DNA of 64,000 nt, from contig NZ_AUKG01000002.1 of the NCBI RefSeq assembly GCF_000424625.1, positions 62,001-126,000 on the forward strand, written 5' to 3'. The notes below the pieces were generated by a model. That model was given only the letters and a program-made list of their open reading frames with translations, did no database searches and was not told the origin of the DNA. Positions 1 through 9,958 of the stretch are shown here, piece by piece; positions within the stretch are counted from its first letter, which is position 1, and every line of letters starts with the position of its first letter. The position numbers and the translations under genes are program-made. This DNA is from Conexibacter woesei Iso977N. GTDB lineage: Bacteria > Actinomycetota > Thermoleophilia > Solirubrobacterales > Solirubrobacteraceae.

Positions 1-1
1 C

Positions 2-3000
2 AAGTACCTGCTGGAGCAGGGGACGGTCTTCCTCTCGGGGACGCAGGCGCTGGTCCGGGTGCTGCTCGACCAGGTGCGCGCCGACCGGCGGCGCGGGCTG
101 CGGACGGGGACGTTCGTCTCGGGCTACCAGGGGTCGCCGCTGGGGACGGTCGACAAGGAGATCCTGGGGCTGCGTTCGATCGCTTCGGACCATGACCTGC
201 ACTTCACGCCCGGGCTGAACGAAGAGCTGGCGGCGACCGCGGTCTACGGGTCGCAGCTGGCGCCGTCGCTTCCCGGTCCGCGCGTCGATGGCGTGACCGG
301 CGTCTGGTACGGCAAGAACCCCGGGCTGGACCGCGCGGCCGACGCGCTGCGCCACGCGAACTTCGCGGGCACGCACCCGCATGGTGGGGCCCTTGCCCTG
401 GTCGGCGACGACCCGTCGTGCAAGTCCTCCACCTTGCCTTCGGCGGGCGAGGCGACGCTGGCGGCGTTGCACATGCCGACGTTCTTCCCGGGGACGCTGC
501 AGGAAGTGCTGGATCTTGGTCTGCACGCTGTGGCCTGCTCGCGCGCGTCGGGGCTGTGGAGCGCGATGAAGGTCGTTACCGCGATCGCCGATGCCGCCGG
601 GACCGTGGCGGTGTGGCCGGAGCGCGTCGGCCCTGTGGTTCCGGAAGTGCTCTGGAACGGTGAGCCGTACCGGCACGTCCCGAACGGGAACCTGCTGGCG
701 CCCGCGTCGATGGACCTGGAGGCGACGCTGTTCGGGCCGCGGATGGAGATCGCGCGCCAGTACGCGGCGCTGAACCAGCTCAATCCGGTGACGGTGCCGA
801 CGCGCGACGGGTGGCTCGGCGTGGTCGCGGCAGGCAAGGTGTACTACGAGCTCCTGCAGGCGCTGAGCGACCTCGGGCTCGACCAGCGCGCGCTGGAGCG
901 CGCGGGCGTCCGGCTGATGAGGGTCGGGATGCTCTACCCGCACGATCGCGACGCGTTCCGGGCGTTCGCCGCGGGTCTCGACGAAGTGCTGGTGGTCGAG
1001 GAGAAGCTCCCGTTCCTCGAGACCGCGCTGCGCGACGCGCTGTACGGGACCGCCGGCGCGCCGCGGATCGTGGGCAAGAGCGATGACTTGGACGCGCCGT
1101 TGCTCTCGCACTGCAGCGACCTCGACGCGGACGCGATCGCGGTGGCCTTCGCGGCGCGGCTGGGGCAACGTGTACGCCTTGATTCCGTGGACGCGCGGGT
1201 GGCGGCGATCGGCGCGCGGGTCGAGACGACGCGGCGCGCGGTGCCGACGCTGGCGCGCACGCCGATGTTCTGCTCGGGCTGCCCGCACAACACGTCGACC
1301 GCGAACCCGGACGACACGCTGCTGGGCGCCGGGATCGGCTGCCACACGATGATCCTGCTGGCGCCCGAGGGCAAGGGGACGATCACCGGCATCACGCAGA
1401 TGGGCGGCGAGGGCGCGCAGTTCGTCGGCATGCAGGACTTCACCGACGCCGAGCACTTCGTCCAGAACGTGGGCGACGGGACGTTCCACCACAGCGCGTC
1501 GCTGGCGATCCGGTTCGCGGCGGCGAGCGGGGCGAACATCACCTACAAGTTGCTGTACAACGACACGGTCGCGATGACCGGCGGGCAGGATGTCATCGGG
1601 CAGCTGAAGATCCCGGAGCTGACGCGCTGGCTGGCGCTGGAGGGCGTCCAGCGGGTGATCGTCACGACCGAGGACACCAAGAAGTACCGAGATGTAGGCC
1701 TCGATCCGATCGCGTCGGTCCGCCACCGCGACGAGCTGGCGGCCGCGCAGGCGGAGCTGGCCAAGGTCGGCGGCGTGACGGTCCTGATCCACGACCAGGG
1801 CTGCGCCGCCGAGCTGCGGCGGATGCGCAAGCGCGGCAAGGCGGAGGAGCCGGCCAAGCGCATCCACATCAACGAGCGCGTGTGCGAGGGCTGCGGCGAC
1901 TGCGGGGCGAAGTCCAACTGCATGTCGGTGCTGCCGGTCGAGACCGAGCACGGGCGCAAGACGCAGATCCACCAGTCGTCGTGCAACAAGGACTACTCGT
2001 GCGTGAAGGGCGACTGCCCGTCGTTCCTGGAGGTCATCCCGGCGCGTGAGGCGGGTGCCGCGAAGCGGACGCCGTCCGGGTGGCCCGCCCCGCCGGCCGA
2101 CCTCCCGGTGCCGGAGCTGCGCGTGCCGCGCGACGACTTCGTGATGCGGATGCCGGGCGTGGGCGGGACCGGCGTCGTGACGGTCTCGCAGATCCTGCAG
2201 ATGGCGGCGATGCTCGACGGCAAGCACTCGTACGGGCTGGACCAGACGGGGCTGGCGCAGAAGGGCGGGCCGGTGGTCAGCGATGTCCGGATCGCGCGCG
2301 ACCCGATCGAGGGGTCCAACAAGGCGTCGGCCGGTGCCGCCGACCTGTTGTTGGGGTTCGACCTGCTCGGCGCGGCGAACCCGAAGAACCTGCTGGTCGC
2401 CGATCCGTCGCGCACGGTTGCGGTCGTCAACACGCACGCGGTCCCGACGGCCGCGATGGTGACCGACACGAGCGTGTCGTTCCCGGCGCTGCGGCGCAAC
2501 ACGGCGGCGATCGACGGCGCGACGCGCGACAGCGTGTTCTTGGATGCCGAGGCGTTGAGCGAGGCGCTGTTCGGCGACCACATGCCGGCCAACACCATGT
2601 TGATCGGCGCGGCGTTCCAGTCCGGCTGCCTGCCGCTGACGTCCGACGCGCTGGAGCAGGCGATCCGGCTCAACGGCGCGGCGGTCGAGAAGAACCTCGC
2701 CGCGTTCGCGTGGGGCCGTGCGGCGATCGCGCGTCCCGAGATCTTGGAGCAGTCCCTCCAGAGCGGCGTCGCGGCGGCAGGGGACACCGCCGCGGCGCCG
2801 CAACCGCTTGCCGAGCTGGACGGCGTCGTCGATGGTGAGCTCCGGCGCCTGCTGGAGATCCGCATGCCCGAGCTGATCGCCTGGGGCGGCCGCCGCCGCG
2901 GGCCCGGACTCGCTCAGCGCTACCTGGACGACGTGTTGGCCGTCGCGAGGATCGAGACCGAGCGCACGCCCGGCGAGACGGCGATCGCCGAGGCCTACGC

Positions 3001-3511
3001 CCGCAACCTCTTCAAGTTGATGGCCTACAAGGACGAGTACGAGGTCGCCCGCCTGCACCTCGACACGATCGAGCAGGCCCGCCTGACCTCCGAGTTCGGG
3101 GCGGACGCGAAGGTCTCGGTCCTCCTGCACCCGCCGATCCTCCGGGCGATGGGCATCGACCACAAGATAAAGTTCCGCCGCACCGCGCGCCCGCTGTTCC
3201 GGACGCTCATGGCAGCTCGCTCTTTGCGCGGCACACCCCTGGACCCCTTCGGCCGCGCCGAGGTCCGCCGTCTCGAGCGCACGCTGCCCGACGACTACCG
3301 CGCCCTCATGCAGCGCTCCCTCGACCGCCTGACACCCGTGACCCACGCGACCATCACCGAGATCGCGAACCTCCCGGACCTCATCCGCGGCTACGAGACC
3401 ATCAAGACCACCAACATCGAGAAGTACCACACCCGCGCCACGACCCTCGAATCCACCCTGACCACCGGCGCGCAGTCCTCCGGCTTCTCGCTGCCCGTCA
3501 TCCAGCCCTAA
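2..3511 (+). CDS. Indolepyruvate ferredoxin oxidoreductase, fused alpha/gamma type (5' end cut by window)
   Basis: Oxidatively decarboxylates aryl-pyruvates (indolepyruvate or related 2-oxo acids) to acyl-CoA with ferredoxin as acceptor. The frame is open from base 2 and the first residues (KYLLEQGTVFLSGTQALVR) match the usual N-terminus, so only a few codons lie outside the window; GTG at 59 is internal. Domain order: TPP-enzyme N-terminal domain with GYQGSPLG, TPP-binding domain with CSGCPHNTST (about base 1270), ferredoxin-like cysteines CEGCGDCGAKSNC and CNKDYSCVKGDC (1880-2020), a gamma domain beginning MPGVGGTGVVTVSQ (about 2150), and a C-terminal DUF6537-like tail. About 1169 residues are visible, full family length. 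The fused form is known from aerobic proteobacteria and actinobacteria. Confidence 0.93.
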   Translation, partial: KYLLEQGTVFLSGTQALVRVLLDQVRADRRRGLRTGTFVSGYQGSPLGTVDKEILGLRSIASDHDLHFTPGLNEELAATAVYGSQLAPSLPGPRVDGVTGVWYGKNPGLDRAADALRHANFAGTHPHGGALALVGDDPSCKSSTLPSAGEATLAALHMPTFFPGTLQEVLDLGLHAVACSRASGLWSAMKVVTAIADAAGTVAVWPERVGPVVPEVLWNGEPYRHVPNGNLLAPASMDLEATLFGPRMEIARQYAALNQLNPVTVPTRDGWLGVVAAGKVYYELLQALSDLGLDQRALERAGVRLMRVGMLYPHDRDAFRAFAAGLDEVLVVEEKLPFLETALRDALYGTAGAPRIVGKSDDLDAPLLSHCSDLDADAIAVAFAARLGQRVRLDSVDARVAAIGARVETTRRAVPTLARTPMFCSGCPHNTSTANPDDTLLGAGIGCHTMILLAPEGKGTITGITQMGGEGAQFVGMQDFTDAEHFVQNVGDGTFHHSASLAIRFAAASGANITYKLLYNDTVAMTGGQDVIGQLKIPELTRWLALEGVQRVIVTTEDTKKYRDVGLDPIASVRHRDELAAAQAELAKVGGVTVLIHDQGCAAELRRMRKRGKAEEPAKRIHINERVCEGCGDCGAKSNCMSVLPVETEHGRKTQIHQSSCNKDYSCVKGDCPSFLEVIPAREAGAAKRTPSGWPAPPADLPVPELRVPRDDFVMRMPGVGGTGVVTVSQILQMAAMLDGKHSYGLDQTGLAQKGGPVVSDVRIARDPIEGSNKASAGAADLLLGFDLLGAANPKNLLVADPSRTVAVVNTHAVPTAAMVTDTSVSFPALRRNTAAIDGATRDSVFLDAEALSEALFGDHMPANTMLIGAAFQSGCLPLTSDALEQAIRLNGAAVEKNLAAFAWGRAAIARPEILEQSLQSGVAAAGDTAAAPQPLAELDGVVDGELRRLLEIRMPELIAWGGRRRGPGLAQRYLDDVLAVARIETERTPGETAIAEAYARNLFKLMAYKDEYEVARLHLDTIEQARLTSEFGADAKVSVLLHPPILRAMGIDHKIKFRRTARPLFRTLMAARSLRGTPLDPFGRAEVRRLERTLPDDYRALMQRSLDRLTPVTHATITEIANLPDLIRGYETIKTTNIEKYHTRATTLESTLTTGAQSSGFSLPVIQP

Positions 3512-3925
3512 CCCCACCCGCCGCCCCTCGCTCCACTCGCCGCGGCGGGGCAGTCATCGCAACGCCTCTCGCTTCACGCGCCCACCCGCCGTGGCGCCGC
3601 CATTGCTGTTGGCCGCGGCGGGCGGTCGTCGCAGCGCCTTTGTCTTGGTTGAGAGGGCCTCGTATCGCTGGCGTCTCTGCGTAGCGGTGTTGGGCTGTAT
3701 CGCTATCCGTCCGGCGTCGCTTCACGCGCCCCCTCGCCGAGGCACCGCCACTCCTCGCTGCCGCGGCGGGCGATTGCTGCAGCGCAAGTTGGTGTGGTTG
3801 AGAGGGCCTCGTATCGCGGCGTCTCTGCGTGGCGGTATTGGGCTGTGCCGTCATCCGCCTGGCCTCGCTTCGCGCGCCCCGCTCTCCGCCGCCCGCCCGT
3901 CCGGCGTCGCTTCACGCGCCGCCGC
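3512..3925. repeat. Intergenic tandem repeat block A (convergent junction)
   Basis: This 414-nt gap has no credible gene. It holds at least two degenerate copies of a unit about 148 nt long. GAGAGGGCCTCGTATCGC occurs at 3651-3668 and again, identical, at 3799-3816. TGTTGGGCTGTATCGC (3688-3703) recurs with changes in the second copy. The core ATCCGTCCGGC followed by GTCGCTTCACGCGCC lies at 3705-3730; a near-identical copy ends at 3920 and a diverged one is near 3850. The same words recur in blocks B, C and D (30437, 44666, 59300). Flanking genes converge on the block. Confidence 0.8.
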
Positions 3926-4966
3926 TTAGCCCGGCCGTAGCGCCGGGTTCGGGGGGCGGGTGTGGAAGAGGGTGGCGATGTCGAGGTCTTCTAGGAGGCT
4001 GATGGGTTGGGGGTCGGCGGTGGCGTCGGGGATCAGGAGCGCGCCGCCGGGCCAGTAGGGGTGGGGTGGGCCGCCGTTGTGGAGGAGGAGGGGTTCGTAG
4101 GTCCAGGAGCCGGTGTTGGCGATGCGGGTCGAGCCGATGTGCCAGAGGGATGGGTCGTCTGACGGCACCGGGCCCAGGCGGTGGACGTGGCCGAAGATGA
4201 GCCACTCCGCGTCGGTGATGCCGATGCGGTGCATCGCGTGGCCGAGCGCCGGGATCGCCGCGTGTTGCATCTGGCGCCCGAGCAGGACGCGGGTCAGCGG
4301 CGCGATGCGGTGGGGCTGCAACTTGCGCGGCGAGGGCATCGTGCGCGCTCGGAGCAGCTCGGCGGTGCCCTCGCTCAGCCACGCCAGCGGGCGGGGGAGA
4401 CGGCGACGGGGTGGGCGGGGTGAGCGGCGGCGCTCGTAGGGGAGCGGGCCGACCACCGTGTCCTCCGACCGCCGGACCTCCGGCTTCAAGCGACCCCAGG
4501 CCGACTGCGGCACCAGGTGCCGATCAAGATAATGGCCATGGTGGGCGAAGATGCGCGGCGTCAGCCACACGCCGGGCGTCCGGACCTCGACCTCCGCGGG
4601 CTTCAACCACCCCAACACCGCCTCCAGCGTCCGGCTGGCGTCGTGGGGCACGAGCGCGTCGGGGACCAGCGCCGCACCCTGCCGCACCGCCCACGCGCGG
4701 GCCAGCGCGCGGTCGTGGTTGCCGGGCACCAGGACGATCGGCCGCTCGGGGCCCATGCGGCGCCCGACGGCACGCAGGATCGGCTCGGCGATCGTCATCG
4801 CCTCGCGCGGGCGCCCCTCGGCGAGCTCGACGACGTCGCCGAGCAGCACCAGCCGGTCGACGTCGTCCAACGCCTCCAACAACACGGCCAGCGCCTCGGG
4901 GTGGCGCAGGACGTCCCGCCCGAGCCGGCTGCCGATGTGGAGATCCGAGATGACGAGCGTGCGCAC
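3926..4966 (-). CDS. Calcineurin-like metallophosphoesterase
   Basis: Binuclear-metal phosphoesterase of unknown substrate, 346 residues. Metal-ligand motifs appear in family order: SDLHIG near the N-terminus, LLGDVVEL, PGNHDRA, a central HHGHY, and a C-terminal IFGHVHRLG. The open frame runs further upstream, but GTG at 4966 puts the conserved beta-strand RTLVISDLHIG at the start and lies two bases after the stop of the GH63-like gene, so the two are probably co-translated. There is no signal peptide, so it is cytoplasmic. LpxH-like hydrolases share this fold, but nothing here points to lipid A chemistry. Substrate cannot be predicted. Confidence 0.85.
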   Translation of the reverse strand: MRTLVISDLHIGSRLGRDVLRHPEALAVLLEALDDVDRLVLLGDVVELAEGRPREAMTIAEPILRAVGRRMGPERPIVLVPGNHDRALARAWAVRQGAALVPDALVPHDASRTLEAVLGWLKPAEVEVRTPGVWLTPRIFAHHGHYLDRHLVPQSAWGRLKPEVRRSEDTVVGPLPYERRRSPRPPRRRLPRPLAWLSEGTAELLRARTMPSPRKLQPHRIAPLTRVLLGRQMQHAAIPALGHAMHRIGITDAEWLIFGHVHRLGPVPSDDPSLWHIGSTRIANTGSWTYEPLLLHNGGPPHPYWPGGALLIPDATADPQPISLLEDLDIATLFHTRPPNPALRPG

Positions 4967-4968
4967 GC

Positions 4969-6168
4969 TCAGATCAATGTAGGAGGCGCGACCGGATCGG
5001 CCATCTCCCACAGCAGCGTCGACCACCCGAACGCGTGCGCGCCCATCCCGTAGCCCAACCGCGACTCGTAGTACTCGCGGAACCCCTCGCGCCCGACCAC
5101 CGTCAGCAGCCGCGCGGTCAAAGCATCGGCCTCGGCGTCCAGCCCGAGCCGGCGCAGGCCGAGCGAGACGAACCACGCGCTGTTGACCCACGACGGCCCC
5201 CGCCAGTGGCGATGGCGGCCCCACCAGGTCTCCCGTGCCGTGTAGGCGGGGTCGTCCAGGGCGACCGCCGGCAAAGGCACCCCGCTTGCGTACCCGGGCG
5301 ACCGCAGGACCTCAGCGACCAGCCGCTCGGCGATGTCGTCGGGAAGGTCCGGCAGCGCGAGCGGCGCCAGCGTGTCCCACGTGTCCGGCCGCGCCGCGCG
5401 CGGCGTCGGATCGACCGCGCCCCGGACGTCGTCGTGGAAGCGCCCCGTCCTGCGGTCGTACAGCCGCTCGATCAGCGCCGGCGTCAGCGACGGCCGCCCC
5501 AGCGCCTGCTCGCTCAGCGACCACGCCACGTTCGTCAGCACCTCGCACACCACCGGATGCCCGGCGGCGGCGACGCTGCGCGCGTCGAACCCCAGCCGCC
5601 GGTTGCGCGCGATCAACATGGGGAACAACGGCCGCCCCTGCGACAGGACGCGCCCCCACACGTGGTCGAACTTCGGCGACGCGTCCATCCCGGACTCGTC
5701 GGGCTGGATCAACCACAACAACCCGTCGTCCTCCAGCGCGCGGTGCTCGCGCAGCCACGCGTGGTGCGCCGCGATCCGCGGCTCCTCCGCCGCCGGGCCG
5801 CCCGCGCCGACCCACGCCCACGCCCACGCCAGCAGCGGCGGCTGGATCGTCCGCGTCGACAGATCCTCGCGCGACGCGATGTTGTAGCGGATCGCCCGCT
5901 GCGCATCGAGCGGATGCCCCCACAGGATCGTGTGCCCGACGAACCCGTCGGCATCCGCGCCGTTCAGCAGCGTCCGCAGCTCCGCGACCGCGCCCGCCGG
6001 GTCGAAGCGCCGCCGCACGATCGCGTGGAAGCACGAGTCCCAGTACCACTGCCACGGATACGACCGCGGGCTCGGCACCGAGAACGCGTAGCGCCGCCCG
6101 CGGTACTCGCCCGACCGCCAGTTCCCGTCCAGCAGCGCCTGCGCCGCGGCCGGGACGTCGAACGTCAG
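4969..6168 (-). CDS. GH63-like glycoside hydrolase (mannosyl/glucosylglycerate hydrolase type)
   Basis: Predicted (alpha/alpha)6-barrel glycosidase of about 399 residues. Family signatures are PWQWYWDSCFHAI near the N-terminus, DESGMDASPKFDHVWG in the middle, RHWRGPSWVNSAWF, and a C-terminal segment YYESRLGYGMGAHAFGW. These match the short GH63 group that cleaves glucosyl- or mannosylglycerate, compatible solutes. No ATG, GTG or TTG lies between the upstream stop and the conserved start; the only in-frame initiator is CTG at 6168, overlapping the TGA of the protease gene (CTGA). The start is therefore uncertain. No signal peptide is seen. Substrate is inferred from family resemblance only. 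Confidence 0.75.
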   Translation of the reverse strand: MTFDVPAAAQALLDGNWRSGEYRGRRYAFSVPSPRSYPWQWYWDSCFHAIVRRRFDPAGAVAELRTLLNGADADGFVGHTILWGHPLDAQRAIRYNIASREDLSTRTIQPPLLAWAWAWVGAGGPAAEEPRIAAHHAWLREHRALEDDGLLWLIQPDESGMDASPKFDHVWGRVLSQGRPLFPMLIARNRRLGFDARSVAAAGHPVVCEVLTNVAWSLSEQALGRPSLTPALIERLYDRRTGRFHDDVRGAVDPTPRAARPDTWDTLAPLALPDLPDDIAERLVAEVLRSPGYASGVPLPAVALDDPAYTARETWWGRHRHWRGPSWVNSAWFVSLGLRRLGLDAEADALTARLLTVVGREGFREYYESRLGYGMGAHAFGWSTLLWEMADPVAPPTLI

Positions 6169-9100
6169 CCCCGCGCCTTGGCGGGCTTCTTGTAGGGCTT
6201 GATCGTGAGCGTCGCGGTGAACGGCGTGACCCCGATGCGCATGGTGACCTTCGCCTTGACGCCGGCCGGGTGCCTCTTGACCAGCGCCAGGAGCTTCTTG
6301 GTGGCCTTGACCGTGATCTTGACGCGCCCGTTGGACGGCACGGTGAACGTCCCGCTCCCGAGCGCCGTCCTGCCCGACAGCAGCCTCACGGAACCCTTGG
6401 CCCTGCCCGGCGTCGCGCGCAGCGTCAGGACCATCCGGCCCCTGCTGTCGAGCCGGACCGACTTCACCAGCGACCTCATGGTGGCCTTGGGCACCTTGAA
6501 CGACTGCTGGCTCTGGGCGTCGTTGTTCCCGGAGTCGCCGGGCGCGGGGGTCGTCGTGGTCGTCGTGCCGCCGCTGCCCGTGCTGCCGGGGCCGTCGTCG
6601 CTGCCCGACCCGCCGTCGCGCGAGTCGTGCGGCTGGGGCTGGCTGCCCGCGACGAACGTCCGGTCGGCGCCCGCCGCGACGACCGCGCCGCCGCGCAGGA
6701 CGATCGCCCGCACGTGGTAGGTCGCGCCCGCGGTCAGGCCGCCGGTGCTGACCGTGAGGTCCTGCAGCCCGCCGCCGGCGGTCAGCCCCTGCTGGGGCGA
6801 GCGCGCGCCGTAGGCCGTCGTCGTGCCGAGCTCGAACGCGACGGTCGTCCCGGACGCCGTGCCCGGGTCCAGCCGCGCGTGGAACGTCGCGTCGTCCTGG
6901 TCGAGCCCCGTCGGCGCGTCGGTGATCGCGCAGGCCGGGTCGTCGGTCTCCAGCGACCACGACGACACGGTCGCCGGGGTCCTCGGGTTCGTGCCGCTCG
7001 ACCCGAAGTCCGACACGTGCAACGTCCACGTGCCCGTCCGCGGCTCGCCCGCGAAGCGCCTCAGCGGCTCGTTGGGCTGCCACGCCCCGCTGATGGTCAT
7101 CTCGGTGTTGAGGATGTCCTGGATGTTGACCCTGGAGCTGTCGTCGAAGATCAGCGGCGTGGCCGCGACGAGGTTCGCGCGCGAGAAGAAGCTGGCCGCG
7201 TCAACGCCCGGGCGCTCCATCAGGTCGGCGGTCGTGTTCACCGTCCTGCCGGAAGAAGCGTCCACGTAGCTGTGCGTCAGCGTCGCGTGGAGGTCGCCGA
7301 TGAAGCTGTGCGTGGCGGCGAGCGTCACGCGCAGCGTGCCGATCCGGCCCGGCGCCGTGACGGTCTGCGACGACGTCAGGTCCCTGAGGCTCGCCGTGTA
7401 GTTGGCCGGGATCGTCCCCGGCGCGGGGACCGCCTGCGTGAACGCGCCGGACCGGCCCGCGCCGACCGGCAGCGAGACCGGGAAGCTCTGGGGCGTCCCG
7501 CCGTCGGTGGTGATCGTCAGCGTCGCGGCGGCGACCGCGCCGCAGCCGGCGGTCGCGGCGACCTTCACGCCGAACGCGGCGTTCGCCGTCGCGCCCGGCG
7601 CGAGCGCGCCGAGGTCCGCGCTGCCGCGCGTGATCGTCACGCCGCTGGACGCCGCGGTCAGCGTCGCGTGCACGCCGGTCAGCCCGGCGGTGCCGGGGTT
7701 GGCGATCGGGATCGTCAGCGCCGTGTCCTGCTCGAGCGGGAGGCTCGCGACGCTCGGCGCGCCCGGCGCCGCCGCGGGCGGCGTGTCGAACGCCTCGGTC
7801 GCGTGCGTCGCGTTGGCCGACGAGACCTTCGCGCTGTAGCCCATCCCGCGCGCGGCGAAGACCGCCCAGACGCTCCTCTGCAGCGCGGCGCCGCCGGGCT
7901 GCAGCAGCGCCTCGCGCAGGATCGCGTCGCGCATGTCGAGGAAGCTCGGCTGCTTCGGGACCAGGCGCAGCGCGCCGGTGACGAGCGCGAGCGTCGTCGG
8001 GTCGTTCAGCCTCTGGCGCAGGTCCCACAGCGTCTCGGACCAGATCTCGCCGTCGGAGTGGACCTCGAAGTACGGGTGGTCGGCGTCGTAGTCGGCGACC
8101 TTGCCGAGGTCACCGAACGTGAAGCCGCCGGGGCCCGCGGTCGTCGAGCCCGGGCAGTGCGGGCCGCTGTCGGTGACGTGGCAGTCGACCGCGTTGTCGC
8201 GGATCCCGGTGGTGGTGTTGCCGCTGACGTAGGGGCCGACGAGCTCGTCGCCGGGCGCGTGCGGGTCGTCGGTGAGCTGGCCGGAGTCGGTCAGGAAGTC
8301 GAGCGCGTACCAATCGCTGAAGCCCTCGCCCATCGCCTGCGACTGGCGGGCGATCAGCCCGTTGGCCCTGCCGTCGTTGCCGACGAGGCGGTTGGTCAGC
8401 CCGTGCGTGTACTCGTGGTAGACGACGGTCGCGTCGTCGGCGCTGTTGACCGCCGGGAAGCTGGGGCCCTTGTAGAGCCCGAGCTGCATCGTCGGCGAGA
8501 CGTCGTCCGGCGTCGTCGTGAAGTTGGAGTTGTTGATCTGGCTGTAGTCGTCGACCTCGACGTTGAGCGGGTCGGCGGTCGTGCCGGTGCTGTCGAAGGA
8601 GAACGACGCGGCGTCGAAGCCGATCGGCGGCTGCGCCAGCCAGTCGTGGTACTTGTTGGTGTAGTAGAACGCCTGCGTCGCGGCCTCGGGGACGTTCGCG
8701 GTCGCCCAGGCGCCGCCGGTGTTCGAGCCGTCCCAGGTGCAGCCGCCGGCCGGGCAGGTCTGGCCGGAGCGCAGCCCGTCGCCGACCGAGTCGCCGTCGG
8801 TCGTCAGCGTGAACAGGAAGTCGGTGCCGGAGCTGGGGCCGACCTCGCTGTCGCCGTCGCCGGGGCTGAGGCCGTCCGGGAAGAAGCGGTCCGGGTAGGC
8901 GTGGACGTTGGGGCCCTTGAGCTTCGTGGCGTCGGTCAGCCACGGCGTGATGTCGGCGCTGGCGAGCGTGCCGTCGCCGGGATGGCGCTCGACGACGTTG
9001 GCCCTGGAGACGAACGCGTCGGTCAGCGAGTGGCGCGTCAGGACCGCGCCGGTGGCGGCATCGACGAGCACTTCGTAGGTGTAGCCGTCGCTGCCGGCGA

Positions 9101-9836
9101 CCGTGAGGTTCCAGGCGAGGTGGTCGCCGCCGGGGTCGGCGAGCGTGACGAGCCGCGCGCGGTCGCCGTCCGGGAACGCGGTGGTGCGCGCGGCGTCGCC
9201 GTTGGCGGTCGTCCCGGGGTCGCCGTCGGGCGTGAGGCCGAGGTCGCGCTGGGCGGCGGAGCGCGCGGCGCCCGGGCCGAGCGGCGGGCTCGTGCTCGGC
9301 GGCGCGAGGTCGTGGACGGGCGCGCCGCCGGCGTTGATCAGGCGCCCGTCGGCGGCGACGTTGGCGAACAGCGCCGAGTCGTAGGCGCCGACGCCGTGGT
9401 CGAGCTGGGCGAAGACGAGGTGGGTGACGCCATCCTGGGGCGACGTCGAGGACGACGCGAGCTTCAGCGTGGCGATGTCGCTGCCGTCGAGGCCGAACGC
9501 GGCGGCGTTGGCGCGGACGTAGCCGAGCGCGATCGCCGCCGGGTCGGCGTGCGACGGGTCCGTGAGGAAGCCGTCGGTGCGCCCGACGGTGCGCAGGCCG
9601 CCGGTGACGGGGTCGGCGCCGACGGTCGCCTGGGGGCCGAGCGCCTTGGCCAGCGTCGCGCGCGCGTCGGCGGTCGCCTGGGGGATCGTGGCGGTCGATC
9701 CCTCGCGCGCGTCGTAGTCGGGCTTGGCGGGATCCTGGGCGCTCGTGAGCGCTTGCGCGGCCCCGGGCGCGGACGCGAGCACGGCAGCGCAGAGCGCGCC
9801 TGTCGCGAGCACCTCCCGGATCCGCCGTGCCACCAC
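6165..9836 (-). CDS. Secreted M36 (fungalysin-type) zinc metalloprotease with P-domain
   Basis: Large extracellular protease, about 1223 residues from the GTG pair at 9836/9833, which follows AAGGA and precedes a signal peptide (RRIREVLATGALCAAVLAS, cleavage near AQA). An FTP/PepSY-like propeptide covers roughly residues 30-290. The zinc motif HEYTH is at 8417-8403 (about residue 474), with downstream GEGFSDWYALDF supplying the third ligand. A CARD/Ig-like segment follows, then a proprotein-convertase P-domain (about 800-970), a fibronectin-like piece, a Gly/Thr linker near residue 1090 and a basic C-terminal beta-domain that may bind cell wall. The in-frame ATG at 9950 was rejected because it leaves a non-signal extension. 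Confidence 0.88.
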   Translation of the reverse strand: MVARRIREVLATGALCAAVLASAPGAAQALTSAQDPAKPDYDAREGSTATIPQATADARATLAKALGPQATVGADPVTGGLRTVGRTDGFLTDPSHADPAAIALGYVRANAAAFGLDGSDIATLKLASSSTSPQDGVTHLVFAQLDHGVGAYDSALFANVAADGRLINAGGAPVHDLAPPSTSPPLGPGAARSAAQRDLGLTPDGDPGTTANGDAARTTAFPDGDRARLVTLADPGGDHLAWNLTVAGSDGYTYEVLVDAATGAVLTRHSLTDAFVSRANVVERHPGDGTLASADITPWLTDATKLKGPNVHAYPDRFFPDGLSPGDGDSEVGPSSGTDFLFTLTTDGDSVGDGLRSGQTCPAGGCTWDGSNTGGAWATANVPEAATQAFYYTNKYHDWLAQPPIGFDAASFSFDSTGTTADPLNVEVDDYSQINNSNFTTTPDDVSPTMQLGLYKGPSFPAVNSADDATVVYHEYTHGLTNRLVGNDGRANGLIARQSQAMGEGFSDWYALDFLTDSGQLTDDPHAPGDELVGPYVSGNTTTGIRDNAVDCHVTDSGPHCPGSTTAGPGGFTFGDLGKVADYDADHPYFEVHSDGEIWSETLWDLRQRLNDPTTLALVTGALRLVPKQPSFLDMRDAILREALLQPGGAALQRSVWAVFAARGMGYSAKVSSANATHATEAFDTPPAAAPGAPSVASLPLEQDTALTIPIANPGTAGLTGVHATLTAASSGVTITRGSADLGALAPGATANAAFGVKVAATAGCGAVAAATLTITTDGGTPQSFPVSLPVGAGRSGAFTQAVPAPGTIPANYTASLRDLTSSQTVTAPGRIGTLRVTLAATHSFIGDLHATLTHSYVDASSGRTVNTTADLMERPGVDAASFFSRANLVAATPLIFDDSSRVNIQDILNTEMTISGAWQPNEPLRRFAGEPRTGTWTLHVSDFGSSGTNPRTPATVSSWSLETDDPACAITDAPTGLDQDDATFHARLDPGTASGTTVAFELGTTTAYGARSPQQGLTAGGGLQDLTVSTGGLTAGATYHVRAIVLRGGAVVAAGADRTFVAGSQPQPHDSRDGGSGSDDGPGSTGSGGTTTTTTPAPGDSGNNDAQSQQSFKVPKATMRSLVKSVRLDSRGRMVLTLRATPGRAKGSVRLLSGRTALGSGTFTVPSNGRVKITVKATKKLLALVKRHPAGVKAKVTMRIGVTPFTATLTIKPYKKPAKARG

Positions 9837-9958
9837 GTCCTTGGTTCTATCGGCCCGGACGGCTTCCTGCCTGAGAGTTGGCGTGCAACTGAGCAGGTTT
9901 GACGTCACATTGAGAACTACCGGGAGCTGGTGGATCGGCGGTTGGTACAAAGGACGCG
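9837..9958. promoter_or_regulatory. Divergent intergenic region, protease / helical protein
   Basis: This 122-bp spacer separates the minus-strand protease from the plus-strand gene at 9959 and is less G+C-rich than its neighbours, so it should carry both promoters. It contains the perfect 8-bp palindrome TGACGTCA at 9900-9907. No convincing paired -35/-10 hexamers could be assigned on either strand. AAAGGA at 9950-9955 is the ribosome-binding site for the ATG at 9959. Confidence 0.35.

Noticed and set aside
5235-9902. Plus-strand open frame of 1555 codons opposite the GH63 and M36 genes
   Set aside because: Composition is Arg/Ala/Gly-rich with no motif; it is the antisense shadow of two genes with clear catalytic motifs on the minus strand.
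9900-9907. TGACGTCA as an operator
   Set aside because: An isolated 8-bp palindrome is expected by chance in a 64-kb window; no regulator is adjacent.
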